From: UMGS1532 sp045594795
Lineage (GTDB): Bacteria; Bacillota; Clostridia; Oscillospirales; Acutalibacteraceae
Assembly (NCBI GenBank): GCA_045594795.1
Contig: JAZNZF010000014.1
Location: 1-64,000 of the forward strand
Direction: 5' to 3'
DNA: 64,000 nt
Every line of letters starts with the position of its first letter. The first letter of the stretch is position 1. Below, one piece after another: positions 25,159 to 33,425 of the stretch. The notes beneath the pieces were generated by a model that saw nothing but the letters and a program-made list of their open reading frames with translations, had not been told where the DNA came from and ran no database searches. Position numbers and translations under genes: made by a program.

Positions 25159-25182
25159 TAAGCTGAAAGTAAAAAAAGGTGA

Positions 25183-25207
25183 GCCGCGCCAAATAAATCG
25201 GCGCGGC
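25183..25207 (+). other. GC-rich intercistronic hairpin
   Basis: GCCGCGCC (25183-25190) and GGCGCGGC (25200-25207), an 8-bp all-GC stem with a 9-base A/T loop. No T run follows directly, so it is not a standard terminator. It may end or protect the shell-gene transcript segment. Confidence 0.6.
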
Positions 25208-25224
25208 AGAAAGCCACTCTAATT

Positions 25225-25277
25225 TTTAACAATAACGCATATATATAAATGCTTTATGTACTTGCGTTATTGTTAAA
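25225..25277. repeat. 15-bp perfect inverted repeat upstream of pduL
   Basis: Left arm 25225-25239 (TTTAACAATAACGCA) and its exact complement at 25263-25277, with a 23-base A/T-rich loop. No T run follows on either strand. It lies 10 bases before the GGAGGT of pduL. An RNA-stability or processing hairpin, or an operator, would fit. Confidence 0.7.
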
Positions 25278-25300
25278 GAAAATAACGGAGGTATTATTAT

Positions 25301-25942
25301 ATGAACGTTTCACCTCAATTAGTTGAAAGCATAGTAAGGCAGGTTCTTGCTGCAAATGCTGAGGCTGGCGAGCTTACTGCACCAATTGGTATTTCAAACC
25401 GCCATCTTCATTTAACACAAGAACACGTAGAAATACTTTTTGGTAAGGGTTATCAACTACAAAAGCTTAAAGACCTGTCACAACCCGGTCAGTACGCTTG
25501 TAAGGAAACAGTAACGATAATTGGCCCGTCAATGCGTTCTATCGAGGGTGTAAGGGTATTAGGTCCTGTAAGACCGCAAACTCAGGTGGAGATTTCGCGT
25601 ACCGATTCCTTTACTTTAAAGGTAAAACCGCCCGTTCGCGAATCTGGTAAGGTAAACGGCTCTGCTGCAGTTACCATTGTAGGTCCCAAGGGTGTTGTTA
25701 GCATCCCCGAGGGTTGTATAATCGCAAACCGTCATATACATATGAGTTTAGAAGATGGCGCACGTTTTGGCGTTAAAGACTGTGATTATGTTACTGTAGA
25801 GCTAAAAGGAGAGCGCAGAACTACATTCTACGATGTTCAAATAAGGGTGCATAAAGATTTTAGATTAGAAATGCACATTGATACAGACGATGCAAATGCC
25901 GCCGGAGTAAAGAACGGCGATAAAGCTATAATTATAAAATAG
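25301..25942 (+). CDS. pduL: phosphate propanoyltransferase
   Basis: Converts propionyl-CoA and phosphate to propionyl phosphate, recycling CoA inside the compartment. The 213-residue protein has two PduL repeats with zinc His motifs SNRHLHL (near residue 32) and ANRHIHM (near 147). Residues 3-18 (VSPQLVESIVRQVLAA) are an encapsulation peptide nearly the same as that of the alcohol dehydrogenase. It is preceded by two strong hairpins that separate it from the shell genes. Confidence 0.95.
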   Translation: MNVSPQLVESIVRQVLAANAEAGELTAPIGISNRHLHLTQEHVEILFGKGYQLQKLKDLSQPGQYACKETVTIIGPSMRSIEGVRVLGPVRPQTQVEISRTDSFTLKVKPPVRESGKVNGSAAVTIVGPKGVVSIPEGCIIANRHIHMSLEDGARFGVKDCDYVTVELKGERRTTFYDVQIRVHKDFRLEMHIDTDDANAAGVKNGDKAIIIK

Positions 25943-25958
25943 TAAGGAGTAAGTTTTT

Positions 25959-26210
25959 ATGTTAATGGGTCAGGTAATCGGCAATATTGTTTCTACCCGT
26001 AAGCACGAAGGCATAGTAGGCTCAAAAATTTTGGAAATCCGTGTTATCGAAAACGGAAAGGATACCGATAAATTTATAGTTGCTGTAGATAACGGCATTG
26101 GTGCGGGTATTGGTGAACGCGTGCTAGTTACTACCGGAAGTGGCGCAAGGCTTGCACTTGGCAACAAATCTACACCTGTTGATGCGGTTGTAGTTGGTAT
26201 TATCGACTAA
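25959..26210 (+). CDS. BMC-P vertex protein (EutN/CcmL type)
   Basis: An 83-residue pentamer-forming protein that caps shell vertices. It begins MGQVIGNIVSTRKHEGIVG and contains VDNGIGAGIGERVLVTTGS, both EutN/CcmL signatures. It is the only BMC-P gene in the locus. ATGs at 25959 and 25965 are both possible; TAAGGAG precedes the first. Confidence 0.95.
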   Translation: MLMGQVIGNIVSTRKHEGIVGSKILEIRVIENGKDTDKFIVAVDNGIGAGIGERVLVTTGSGARLALGNKSTPVDAVVVGIID

Positions 26211-26238
26211 TTAATTTTTAAAGAAAGGGGCAAAAGCC

Positions 26239-27567
26239 ATGACTTTGGCAGAGCTAAAAGAGGTTATATCTGATGCTGGTATAGTTGGTGCTGGTGGTGC
26301 GGGTTTCCCAACCGCCTTCAAATACACCGAAGATGCAGATACTTTAGTAATTAACGCAGCCGAATGCGAGCCTCTTATATATACAGACTATTATATTTTA
26401 AAGCGCGAAATGTCTAAGGTTTCTGCCGCCGCTGAGCTCGTTATGGACGCTTGTGGTATGGTTAAGGGCTACCTTTCTCTAAAAGAACACACCGCAGAAC
26501 GCTTAGGTCTTACAGAGGGTCAGCAGATTAGTGATAAGCTTTTTGTTAAAGTTTTACCTAACGTTTACCCAATGGGCGACGAAATAGTTTTAATTTACGA
26601 AACAACACATAAGGTTATCGAACCTGGCGCTTTGCCTATATCTCAAGGCGTTGTGGTTAATAATGTTGAAACGCTTTATAACATATACAATGCAGCATAC
26701 GGTGGAACTCCTGTTACTGAAAAATGGCTTACAGTAGGCGGTAATGTTGAGAAACCCGTTGTTTTAAAGGCTTTAATCGGCACACCCGTGTCCGAGCTTT
26801 TCGAGGCACTTAACGTAACAGTTCCCGAAGGTAATGTTGTTATAGATGGCGGTCCTGCAATGGGTAACATTATAAGCCCCGCTACCGCTGTTATAACCAA
26901 AACAACCAAATCCTTGCTTGTACTTCCGCGCGAAATTCCTGCCGTACGTGTAAAGCTTGGTGATAATAAATTAAGCATTAAACGCGCGGCGTCTGCTTGT
27001 TGCTCTTGCTCGCGTTGTACCGACCTTTGCCCAAGGCACTTGCTTGGCTTCCCGTTAGAACCACACAAGGCTATTCGTGCTGCAGCCGCAGGCGAAATTG
27101 ACCCTCAGCTTTATACAAATGCTCAGCTTTGTTGCGCTTGTGGTGTGTGTGAAATCGTTTCTTGCTGTCACGAGCTTAGTCCTAAGCGCGTGTATGCTGA
27201 GATTAAAGCATTAATGGCAAAGAACAAGATAAGGTACTCACATAAAGGCGCTGCGGTTGCACCTAATATAAACCGCGAATATCGTATGTTGCCGTCTGAT
27301 AGGTTTATGCAACTGCTCGGCGTAACAAGGTTCGATAAAACAGTGCCCGAATTCTTAAAAGATTTCGAGCTTATGCCAAGCCGCACCGTAATAAGCTTAA
27401 GTCAGCATGTTGGTGCGCCAGCTGCTGCGGCGGTTAAAATAGGTGATTTTGTTTGTGCTACCGATATTGTAGGTAAAGCAGCAAACGGAATATCGGCAAA
27501 TCTACATTCATCTATCGATGGCAAGGTTTTAGTTGCTAATGGTAGAGAAATAGTTATAGGAAATTAG
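26239..27567 (+). CDS. pduS: PduS-like RnfC-type electron-transfer protein
   Basis: Flavin- and iron-sulfur-containing protein thought to move electrons through the compartment shell. The 442-residue protein has the RnfC N-terminal NADH/FMN-binding region (GIVGAGGAGFPT near residues 13-24, AAECEPLIYTDYY near 49), a SLBB segment, and two Cys clusters near residues 254-264 (CCSCSRCTDLCP) and 295-306 (CCACGVCEIVSCC). In Pdu systems PduS works with the cobalamin branch; here it may serve NAD+ or activase redox balance with the PduT-like protein that follows after 11 bases. Confidence 0.9.
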   Translation: MTLAELKEVISDAGIVGAGGAGFPTAFKYTEDADTLVINAAECEPLIYTDYYILKREMSKVSAAAELVMDACGMVKGYLSLKEHTAERLGLTEGQQISDKLFVKVLPNVYPMGDEIVLIYETTHKVIEPGALPISQGVVVNNVETLYNIYNAAYGGTPVTEKWLTVGGNVEKPVVLKALIGTPVSELFEALNVTVPEGNVVIDGGPAMGNIISPATAVITKTTKSLLVLPREIPAVRVKLGDNKLSIKRAASACCSCSRCTDLCPRHLLGFPLEPHKAIRAAAAGEIDPQLYTNAQLCCACGVCEIVSCCHELSPKRVYAEIKALMAKNKIRYSHKGAAVAPNINREYRMLPSDRFMQLLGVTRFDKTVPEFLKDFELMPSRTVISLSQHVGAPAAAAVKIGDFVCATDIVGKAANGISANLHSSIDGKVLVANGREIVIGN

Positions 27568-27578
27568 GGGGATAAATT

Positions 27579-28124
27579 ATGATATATTCAGTTGGCGTTA
27601 TCGAGCTTAAAAGCATAGCCAAGGGTATCCAGGCTAGTGATGATGCGCTTAAGTCTGCAGGAATCAGGCTTATTACATCACACACAGCTTGCCCCGGTAA
27701 ATATGAAATTGTACTAACCGGCGAGCTTGCCGATGTTCAGACTGCTGTTGATAGAATAAAAGCTGGCTTTAGTGATAGCGTTATCGATGGTGTAATGCTT
27801 GGCAGAATCGACGAAGCGGTTATCCACGCACTTCTTGGTACACACGCTACCGAACGCAAAGGCGCTATTGGTGTTATTGAAACCTTCTCTGCCGCAAGTG
27901 CAGTTAAGGCTGCCGACACCGCGGTTAAAACCTCCGATGTTGAAATTTACGACCTACGTATTTCTCGCGGACAGGGCGGTAAGGGCGTTGTTATTATAAC
28001 CGGTCAGGTTAGCGATGTTACCGCTGCTGTTGAATCGGGCGCAAAATATGCCGAGAGTCAAGGACTTTTACACGGCACTTCTGTGCTTGCTAATCCTCAC
28101 CCGGAGGTTTGGGAGCATCTATAA
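27579..28124 (+). CDS. pduT: PduT-like tandem-domain BMC-T shell protein
   Basis: A 181-residue protein with two BMC domains (about 3-88 and 94-181; the second begins KGAIGVIETFSAASAVKAADT), forming pseudohexameric trimers. Cys 38, in HTACPGKY, matches the position of the Cys that binds a pore [4Fe-4S] cluster in Citrobacter PduT. Next to pduS this suggests an electron conduit across the shell. It is the only BMC-T gene here; no PduB-like protein is present. A strong terminator ends the locus. Confidence 0.92.
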   Translation: MIYSVGVIELKSIAKGIQASDDALKSAGIRLITSHTACPGKYEIVLTGELADVQTAVDRIKAGFSDSVIDGVMLGRIDEAVIHALLGTHATERKGAIGVIETFSAASAVKAADTAVKTSDVEIYDLRISRGQGGKGVVIITGQVSDVTAAVESGAKYAESQGLLHGTSVLANPHPEVWEHL

Positions 28125-28149
28125 TAAATTAAACTTCCATCATTAAATA

Positions 28150-28190
28150 AAAATCACCGTGCAGTTCAGTTTGCACGGTGATTTTATTTT
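28150..28190 (+). terminator. terminator at the end of the BMC locus
   Basis: AAATCACCGTGCA and TGCACGGTGATTTT around an 8-base loop, followed by ATTTTT. It can act in both directions and also faces the convergent azlD end. Confidence 0.88.
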
Positions 28191-28510
28191 TACAAGTAGT
28201 ATTTAATTATTAGTTCACATATCAGTACGGTGCCACAAGCAACCGCCGCAACTGTTAGTAGGCTTTTTTTGTTTAGCGCCATTATTAATGCCGCTATAAG
28301 ACCAATTATTGCTGATGCTATGTAGGAAGTGCAGTAGATAATAGCAGGTATAGTCATAACACTTAAAACCGCGTATGGTACGTAATAAAGGAAGGATAGC
28401 AAAAATTTATTTTCAATTTTCTTTTTAACTAACACAAGCGGTAGCATACGTATTAGGTAGGTAACACCAGCCATTACAATTAAGTATAGAAAGAAAGTAC
28501 CGTATTTCAT
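28190..28510 (-). CDS. azlD: AzlD-like branched-chain amino acid exporter subunit
   Basis: A 106-residue protein with about four membrane segments, including the AzlD pattern TYLIRMLPLVLVKKKIEN and LYYVPYAVLSVMTIPA. It partners AzlC in branched-chain amino acid or analogue export. It overlaps azlC by 4 bases. Confidence 0.9.
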   Translation of the reverse strand: MKYGTFFLYLIVMAGVTYLIRMLPLVLVKKKIENKFLLSFLYYVPYAVLSVMTIPAIIYCTSYIASAIIGLIAALIMALNKKSLLTVAAVACGTVLICELIIKYYL

Positions 28511-29226
28511 TGCTCTGCCACCTCGTTTTCTTGTGAAATGGGGAACAGCAAAGCAAATAGCACACTCGCTACAACAGCACAGATTATAATAACAAAGCCA
28601 CTTGGCACAGCTTTAAGCGCAGGAAGATAGTTAAATAGACAACTTAAGACTATTGCAAATAATGCACATAGTGCCGTGGGTTTGCTATCTTTTGCAACCG
28701 GCACAACTATTGCTATAAACATAGCATATATTGCAATTCCAAGCGCAGAAATAATAATTTCGGGCAGTATATTGCCTGCAATAGCGCCAAGCAAGGTGCC
28801 AAGACTCCAACCAATGTAGGGGGTTAATATAAGCCCGTATAAATACCGTTTGCCAACGTTTTGCTTATTGCCTGAAGCAACTGCAAAAACCTCATCAGTA
28901 TTAACAAACGAGATAATAAATCTATCTAACATACTAACACTTTTGCCAAGCTTTTGAGAAAGTGATACCGACATTAACGCGTAGCGTAGATTTATAACAA
29001 ACTGCGTAGCGGCAAGCTCGGTTAAAAGACCGCTACCAAGCACTATTGGTACGCCTGCAAGTTGACCCGCAGAGGTAACGTTGGTCATAGATATAAGCAG
29101 AGCCTGTAGAATGGTTAGTCCGCCGTCAACAGCAAATATCCCAAATGCAAAGGCTACCGAAAGGTAACCAAAACAAATAGGTAAACCGTCAATTATACCT
29201 TTTTTAAAACTGTTAATTTCTTTCAT
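28507..29226 (-). CDS. azlC: AzlC-like branched-chain amino acid exporter subunit
   Basis: A 239-residue polytopic protein with the AzlC elements FKKGIIDGLPICFGYLSVAFAFG and NLRYALMSVSLSQKL. Its start codon overlaps the mnmA stop by one base, so the three genes mnmA-azlC-azlD form a minus-strand operon, although their functions are unrelated. Confidence 0.92.
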   Translation of the reverse strand: MKEINSFKKGIIDGLPICFGYLSVAFAFGIFAVDGGLTILQALLISMTNVTSAGQLAGVPIVLGSGLLTELAATQFVINLRYALMSVSLSQKLGKSVSMLDRFIISFVNTDEVFAVASGNKQNVGKRYLYGLILTPYIGWSLGTLLGAIAGNILPEIIISALGIAIYAMFIAIVVPVAKDSKPTALCALFAIVLSCLFNYLPALKAVPSGFVIIICAVVASVLFALLFPISQENEVAEQ

Positions 29227-30281
29227 TATATATTGCTCTCCACTAAGGTGATTTTACCGCCGCCAACAACGTTATCCCCATCATATAACACAACAGATTG
29301 ACCGGTAGTAATAGCCCTTTGAGGACTATCGAATATAACTTCAATCTCTCCGCTTGGTGTAACCCTTGCAATAGCAGGTTGTTCTTTGTGCTTGTAACGT
29401 GTTTTTGCCTTAATATATATTTCGCCTTTAGGCGCAGTACCGCTAATCCAATTAAATTCGTTGGCTAAAAGTCTGCTCGTGAATAAATCACTGTTTTCAC
29501 CAAGAATAACGCTATTAGTTTCGGTACATTTTCTGCAAACGTAGGCAGGGGCAGGGAGGGCAAGTCCTAATCCCTTGCGCTGACCAACAGTATAGCGGAT
29601 AATTCCCTTGTGGGTGCCTAAAACTCTACCGTCTTTATAAATAAAATCACCCTCAGGGTAGCGTTTGCCGGTATAACTTTCTATAAATGCCGCATAGTCA
29701 CCGTCAGGCACAAAGCAGATATCCTGGCTATCCTGCTTGTCTGCATTTATAAAGCCGTTTGTAAGCGCAATGCTGCGTGTTTCTTGTTTACTAAGGCTGC
29801 CAAGAGGTAGTAATGTATGCTTAAGATTTTCTTGTGTTAAGTTGTATAGCACGTAGCTTTGGTCTTTGGCTTCGTCAAGGCCTTTTCTTAGCTCGTAAAG
29901 ACCTGTGCTTTCATTAAACACCACCTGTGCATAATGACCTGTAGCAACGTAATCATAGCCTTTGCTTTCCATATACCTAAAAAGCAAGTTCCATTTAATA
30001 TGTTTGTTGCAGTCGATACAAGGGTTAGGTGTATCGCCCATTTCATAAGACTCGATAAAACGACGAATAACCTCGTTTTCAAATTCATTACGAAAGTCGA
30101 GCAAGGTGAAAGGGATATTAAGCTTATCTGCCACACTTTTAGCATCAGAAAAGGCGTGTTTGTCACCTGCAGAATTAAGCTGCATGGTAACACCAAGGCA
30201 GGTATAACCGCCGTCTATTAAAAGCTTGGCGGTAACAGAACTGTCTACACCGCCACTCATTGCAACAATTGCTTTTTTCAT
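29226..30281 (-). CDS. mnmA: tRNA-specific 2-thiouridylase
   Basis: Thiolates U34 of tRNA Lys, Glu and Gln with sulfur from a cysteine desulfurase. The 351-residue protein has the PP-loop SGGVDSSV at residues 9-16, the nucleophile Cys in NPCIDCN near 98-104, the second Cys in DICFVPDGDY near 199, and the C-terminal beta-barrel. ATG follows GAGGT. First gene of the minus-strand operon. Confidence 0.97.
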   Translation of the reverse strand: MKKAIVAMSGGVDSSVTAKLLIDGGYTCLGVTMQLNSAGDKHAFSDAKSVADKLNIPFTLLDFRNEFENEVIRRFIESYEMGDTPNPCIDCNKHIKWNLLFRYMESKGYDYVATGHYAQVVFNESTGLYELRKGLDEAKDQSYVLYNLTQENLKHTLLPLGSLSKQETRSIALTNGFINADKQDSQDICFVPDGDYAAFIESYTGKRYPEGDFIYKDGRVLGTHKGIIRYTVGQRKGLGLALPAPAYVCRKCTETNSVILGENSDLFTSRLLANEFNWISGTAPKGEIYIKAKTRYKHKEQPAIARVTPSGEIEVIFDSPQRAITTGQSVVLYDGDNVVGGGKITLVESNI

Positions 30282-30354
30282 TCGATAACCTCAAAATTTA
30301 TTTTTAAAATATATAATAATTGAATCACATTTATTTCATATTACCATATCCAAT

Positions 30355-30383
30355 ATAATAATATCTTTTTTTACCTATGTCAA
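30355..30383 (-). promoter_or_regulatory. promoter of the mnmA-azlCD operon
   Basis: On the minus strand: TTGACA (30383-30378), 17-base spacer, TATTAT (30360-30355). The 316-base intergenic region 30282-30597 also holds the divergent promoter at 30502 and a WalR-type box. Confidence 0.75.
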
Positions 30384-30457
30384 GCGTTAAGACAAATGCA
30401 CAAATTTAAAAGATATTACCTAAAATTTTCCATTTTTAGAAAAAAAGCATAAAATAT

Positions 30458-30474
30458 TGTAACTAAATTGTAAC
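30458..30474 (+). promoter_or_regulatory. WalR-type box upstream of the ftsEX operon
   Basis: TGTAAC, 5 bases, TGTAAC: an exact match to the WalR (YycF) consensus TGTWAH-N5-TGTWAH. It ends 27 bases upstream of the -35 element of the promoter at 30502, an activating position. WalRK controls ftsEX and cell-wall hydrolases in Bacillus subtilis. Confidence 0.65.
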
Positions 30475-30501
30475 TTTAGCCTATTTTTTTCGCAAAAGCC
30501 C

Positions 30502-30530
30502 TTGAAAAATCCTAAGGAATTGTGTATTAT
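30502..30530 (+). promoter_or_regulatory. promoter of the PucR-like/ftsEX operon
   Basis: TTGAAA at 30502-30507, 17-base spacer, TATTAT at 30525-30530. Confidence 0.7.
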
Positions 30531-30597
30531 ATATAAGTAATGATGAATTTTTATGTATAACCTTAACAAAATTTGCACAAAAAGAGGGGTAAATAAA

Positions 30598-31683
30598 ATG
30601 TCAAACAGATTATTTCAGGGTGTAGTTCACCAAATGAAAGATGCAATTGATAGAGTTATCGGCGTTATCGACGAAAAATCTACCGTAATTGCTTGTAGTG
30701 ACTTAGGTCATGTTGGCGATGTTCACGATGTAAAGCTTGCTAACCTTACAGCAGGAAGCGATGCATTTGTAAAAGGTCAGTACACCTACAAACCGTTTGG
30801 TAGTGCACAGTATCCCGAGTATGTTCTGTTTGTAGAGGGTAACGATGCTTTGTCGGCAAGATATGTGGCTTTGCTTTCTGTAGCTTTAACAAATATTAAG
30901 CATTATTACGACGAAAAGTACGACCGCGGTAACTTTATCAAAAACATAATTCTTGATAATATTTTACCTGGTGATATTTATCTTAAAGCACGCGAGCTGC
31001 ATTTTAATAGCGAGGTTTCGCGCGCAGTTATCCTTATTCGCATTATCTCTAAAAACGATGTGCCTATATTTGATATTATTCAAAACCTATTCCCCAATAA
31101 AAATAAAGATTTCATCATAAATATTAGCGAAAACGATATTGCGCTTGTTAAAGAAACTCAGCAGGATATCGACTCAAAAGACCTTGAAAACCTTGCAAGA
31201 AGTATTGTTGATACACTTTCAAGCGAGTTCTATATTCACGCTATTGTTGGTATCGGCTCTACAGTTGATAGCCTAAAAGAGCTTGCAAAATCCTTTAAAG
31301 AGGCACAAATTTCTTTAGAGGTTGGTAAGGTTTTCGATACCGAGAAAACTATAATCAGCTACGATAACTTAGGCATTGCAAGGCTTATTTATCAGCTTCC
31401 AACAACCCTTTGCGAAACCTTCTTGCGCGAGGTGTTTAAGCGTGGCTCAATCGAAAGTCTTGACCAAGAAACCTTGTTCACAATTCAAAAGTTCTTTGAA
31501 AATAATCTTAATGTATCCGAAACCTCACGTAAACTATTCGTTCACAGAAACACATTGGTTTACAGATTAGAGAAAATTAAGAAAATAACAGGCCTTGACC
31601 TTCGCGAGTTTGACCATGCTATCGTGTTCAAAATTGCGTTAATGGTTAAGAAATACTTAAAAGCTAATCCTATTAAATATTAA
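30598..31683 (+). CDS. PucR/CdaR-like helix-turn-helix regulator
   Basis: A 361-residue protein whose C-terminal 60 residues form the PucR-type HTH_30 domain (NVSETSRKLFVHRNTLVYRLEKI followed by DLREFDHAIVFKIALM). The N-terminal and middle regions are mixed alpha/beta and resemble the GGDEF-like middle domain of the CdaR family; no ligand is evident. ATG at 30598 follows AGAGGGG; an upstream ATG at 30553 lacks a site. It leads the ftsE-ftsX-hydrolase operon, ending 18 bases before ftsE, so it may link envelope growth to an unknown signal. Confidence 0.82.
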   Translation: MSNRLFQGVVHQMKDAIDRVIGVIDEKSTVIACSDLGHVGDVHDVKLANLTAGSDAFVKGQYTYKPFGSAQYPEYVLFVEGNDALSARYVALLSVALTNIKHYYDEKYDRGNFIKNIILDNILPGDIYLKARELHFNSEVSRAVILIRIISKNDVPIFDIIQNLFPNKNKDFIINISENDIALVKETQQDIDSKDLENLARSIVDTLSSEFYIHAIVGIGSTVDSLKELAKSFKEAQISLEVGKVFDTEKTIISYDNLGIARLIYQLPTTLCETFLREVFKRGSIESLDQETLFTIQKFFENNLNVSETSRKLFVHRNTLVYRLEKIKKITGLDLREFDHAIVFKIALMVKKYLKANPIKY

Positions 31684-31701
31684 TTAAGGCGGTAATTTTA
31701 A

Positions 31702-32406
31702 GTGAATCAGCAAAACGATAATGGTGTTATTATAGAGCTAAAGGGCGTTTCCAAAAACTATCCTAACGGTACCCACGCCCTTAACGATGTGAATCTTACC
31801 GTACATAAGGGCGAGTTTGTGTTCGTTGTTGGCTCTTCGGGTGCCGGTAAAAGTACATTTATGAAACTGCTTATGCGCGAGGAAAAGCCATCTGCAGGAG
31901 AAATTATGGTTAATGGCTTTAAACTAAACAAGCTTCGCCATAAGGATATACCTATGCTTCGCAGAACAATGGGCATAGTTTTCCAAGATTTCCGTTTAAT
32001 CCCTAATATGAACGTTTTCGATAACGTTGCTTTCTCAATGCACGTTGTTGGTGCATCGAAGCAACAGATTCGTAAAAAGGTGTCACACGTGCTTTCGGTT
32101 GTTGGCCTAAGCGGTAAGGCTCGTTCAAAGCCTGCCGAGCTTTCGGGCGGTGAGCAACAGCGCGTGGGTCTTGCACGTGCGCTTGTAAATAATCCGTCGC
32201 TTATCATTGCGGACGAGCCTACGGGCAACGTTGACCCAAATATGTCATACGAAATTGTAGAAATGCTAACCGAAATTAACAAAATGGGCACTACCATTTT
32301 AATGGTTACCCACGAGCATCAGCTTGTTCGCGACTTTAAACGCAGGGTAATTATGCTTGAGCATGGTAGGGTAGTTGCAGATAACGCTAACGGAGGTTTA
32401 AAATGA
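31702..32406 (+). CDS. ftsE: cell division ATP-binding protein FtsE
   Basis: ATPase of the FtsEX complex that activates peptidoglycan hydrolases across the membrane. The 234-residue ABC protein has Walker A GSSGAGKST near residue 43, signature LSGGEQQRV near 147, Walker B LIIADEPTG and H-loop VTHEHQL. GTG start at 31702 follows AAGGCGG. It overlaps ftsX by 4 bases. Confidence 0.97.
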   Translation: MNQQNDNGVIIELKGVSKNYPNGTHALNDVNLTVHKGEFVFVVGSSGAGKSTFMKLLMREEKPSAGEIMVNGFKLNKLRHKDIPMLRRTMGIVFQDFRLIPNMNVFDNVAFSMHVVGASKQQIRKKVSHVLSVVGLSGKARSKPAELSGGEQQRVGLARALVNNPSLIIADEPTGNVDPNMSYEIVEMLTEINKMGTTILMVTHEHQLVRDFKRRVIMLEHGRVVADNANGGLK

Positions 32407-33425
32407 AACTAAGCAGTGTACGCCACCTTATTAAAGAGGGCTTTAAGAATGTTTGGGATAACAGGCTTATGTCGTTAGCTTCCATTGGTGTATTAATATC
32501 CTGTATGGTGCTTATCGGTGCGGTTATCCTTGTATCCTTTAACGTTGATAGAGCGGTATCTAACATTGAAGAGCAAAACGTTATTATGGCATATCTTAAC
32601 GACTATAACTCGGTTAAATATTCCGACGAGTATGTTAAGTCTTCCACTACTGCATCGGGTTCCGAAAAGGAAACCGTACGCAGCGAGGTGCCCGAGGACG
32701 AGTATCTTGTTCATAACGATGAAGAGGCACTTGCTGTATGCGACGAAATTAAACACATCCCCAACGTAAAATCGGTAGAGTACATCTCGGCTGAAGAGGG
32801 AATTAAACGTGTTACTAATATGATTAATAAAGACCAAGCTGAGTACATTAAGCAGCTTGAAAGCGAGGGTGAAAACCCACTTTCTTGTGCTGCACAAATA
32901 ACCTTAGAGGATTTGTCTTTAATCGAGCAAACAATAGGTAAAATTCAAAAGGTCGATGGTGTGCATACTGTTTCAAGTCAGCTCGACGTTGCAAAAAAGG
33001 TTACCTCAATAAAGGGAGCTATCAACACCGCAAGCTACGTTATAATCGGTATGCTTATGATTATTGCACTAGTGATCGTATGTAACACTATTAGAGTAAC
33101 AATGTTCAACAGAAAGCTTGAAATTAGTATTATGAAGGCGGTTGGCGCAACGGATGCGTTCATTCGTTTGCCCTTTGTTGTTGAGGGAATTGTTATCGGT
33201 CTTATATCTGCAATTCTTACCTTGGGCATTCTTTACGTTGGTTACTCGGCAGTGCTAAACGCAATGGTTTCAACCTTGCAAAATCCTGTTGCTTTTAGCG
33301 ACCATATTCTGCTGTTTGTAGAAATCTTTGCAGGCGTAGGCGTTCTGTTTGGTCTTATAGGCAGTGTGTTTATGATTAATAAATATCTTAAAAAGGAAGG
33401 AAGCGAATTTAGTGCGTTGTCATAA
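32403..33425 (+). CDS. ftsX: cell division protein FtsX
   Basis: Membrane partner of FtsE. The 340-residue protein has a first membrane segment near residues 22-46, an extracellular domain of about 170 residues (KSVEYISAEEGIKR, the ECD pattern) and three C-terminal membrane segments with the FtsX motif MFNRKLEISIMKAVGATD. The extracellular domain would bind the coiled-coil hydrolase encoded next, whose start overlaps by 14 bases. Confidence 0.95.
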   Translation: MKLSSVRHLIKEGFKNVWDNRLMSLASIGVLISCMVLIGAVILVSFNVDRAVSNIEEQNVIMAYLNDYNSVKYSDEYVKSSTTASGSEKETVRSEVPEDEYLVHNDEEALAVCDEIKHIPNVKSVEYISAEEGIKRVTNMINKDQAEYIKQLESEGENPLSCAAQITLEDLSLIEQTIGKIQKVDGVHTVSSQLDVAKKVTSIKGAINTASYVIIGMLMIIALVIVCNTIRVTMFNRKLEISIMKAVGATDAFIRLPFVVEGIVIGLISAILTLGILYVGYSAVLNAMVSTLQNPVAFSDHILLFVEIFAGVGVLFGLIGSVFMINKYLKKEGSEFSALS

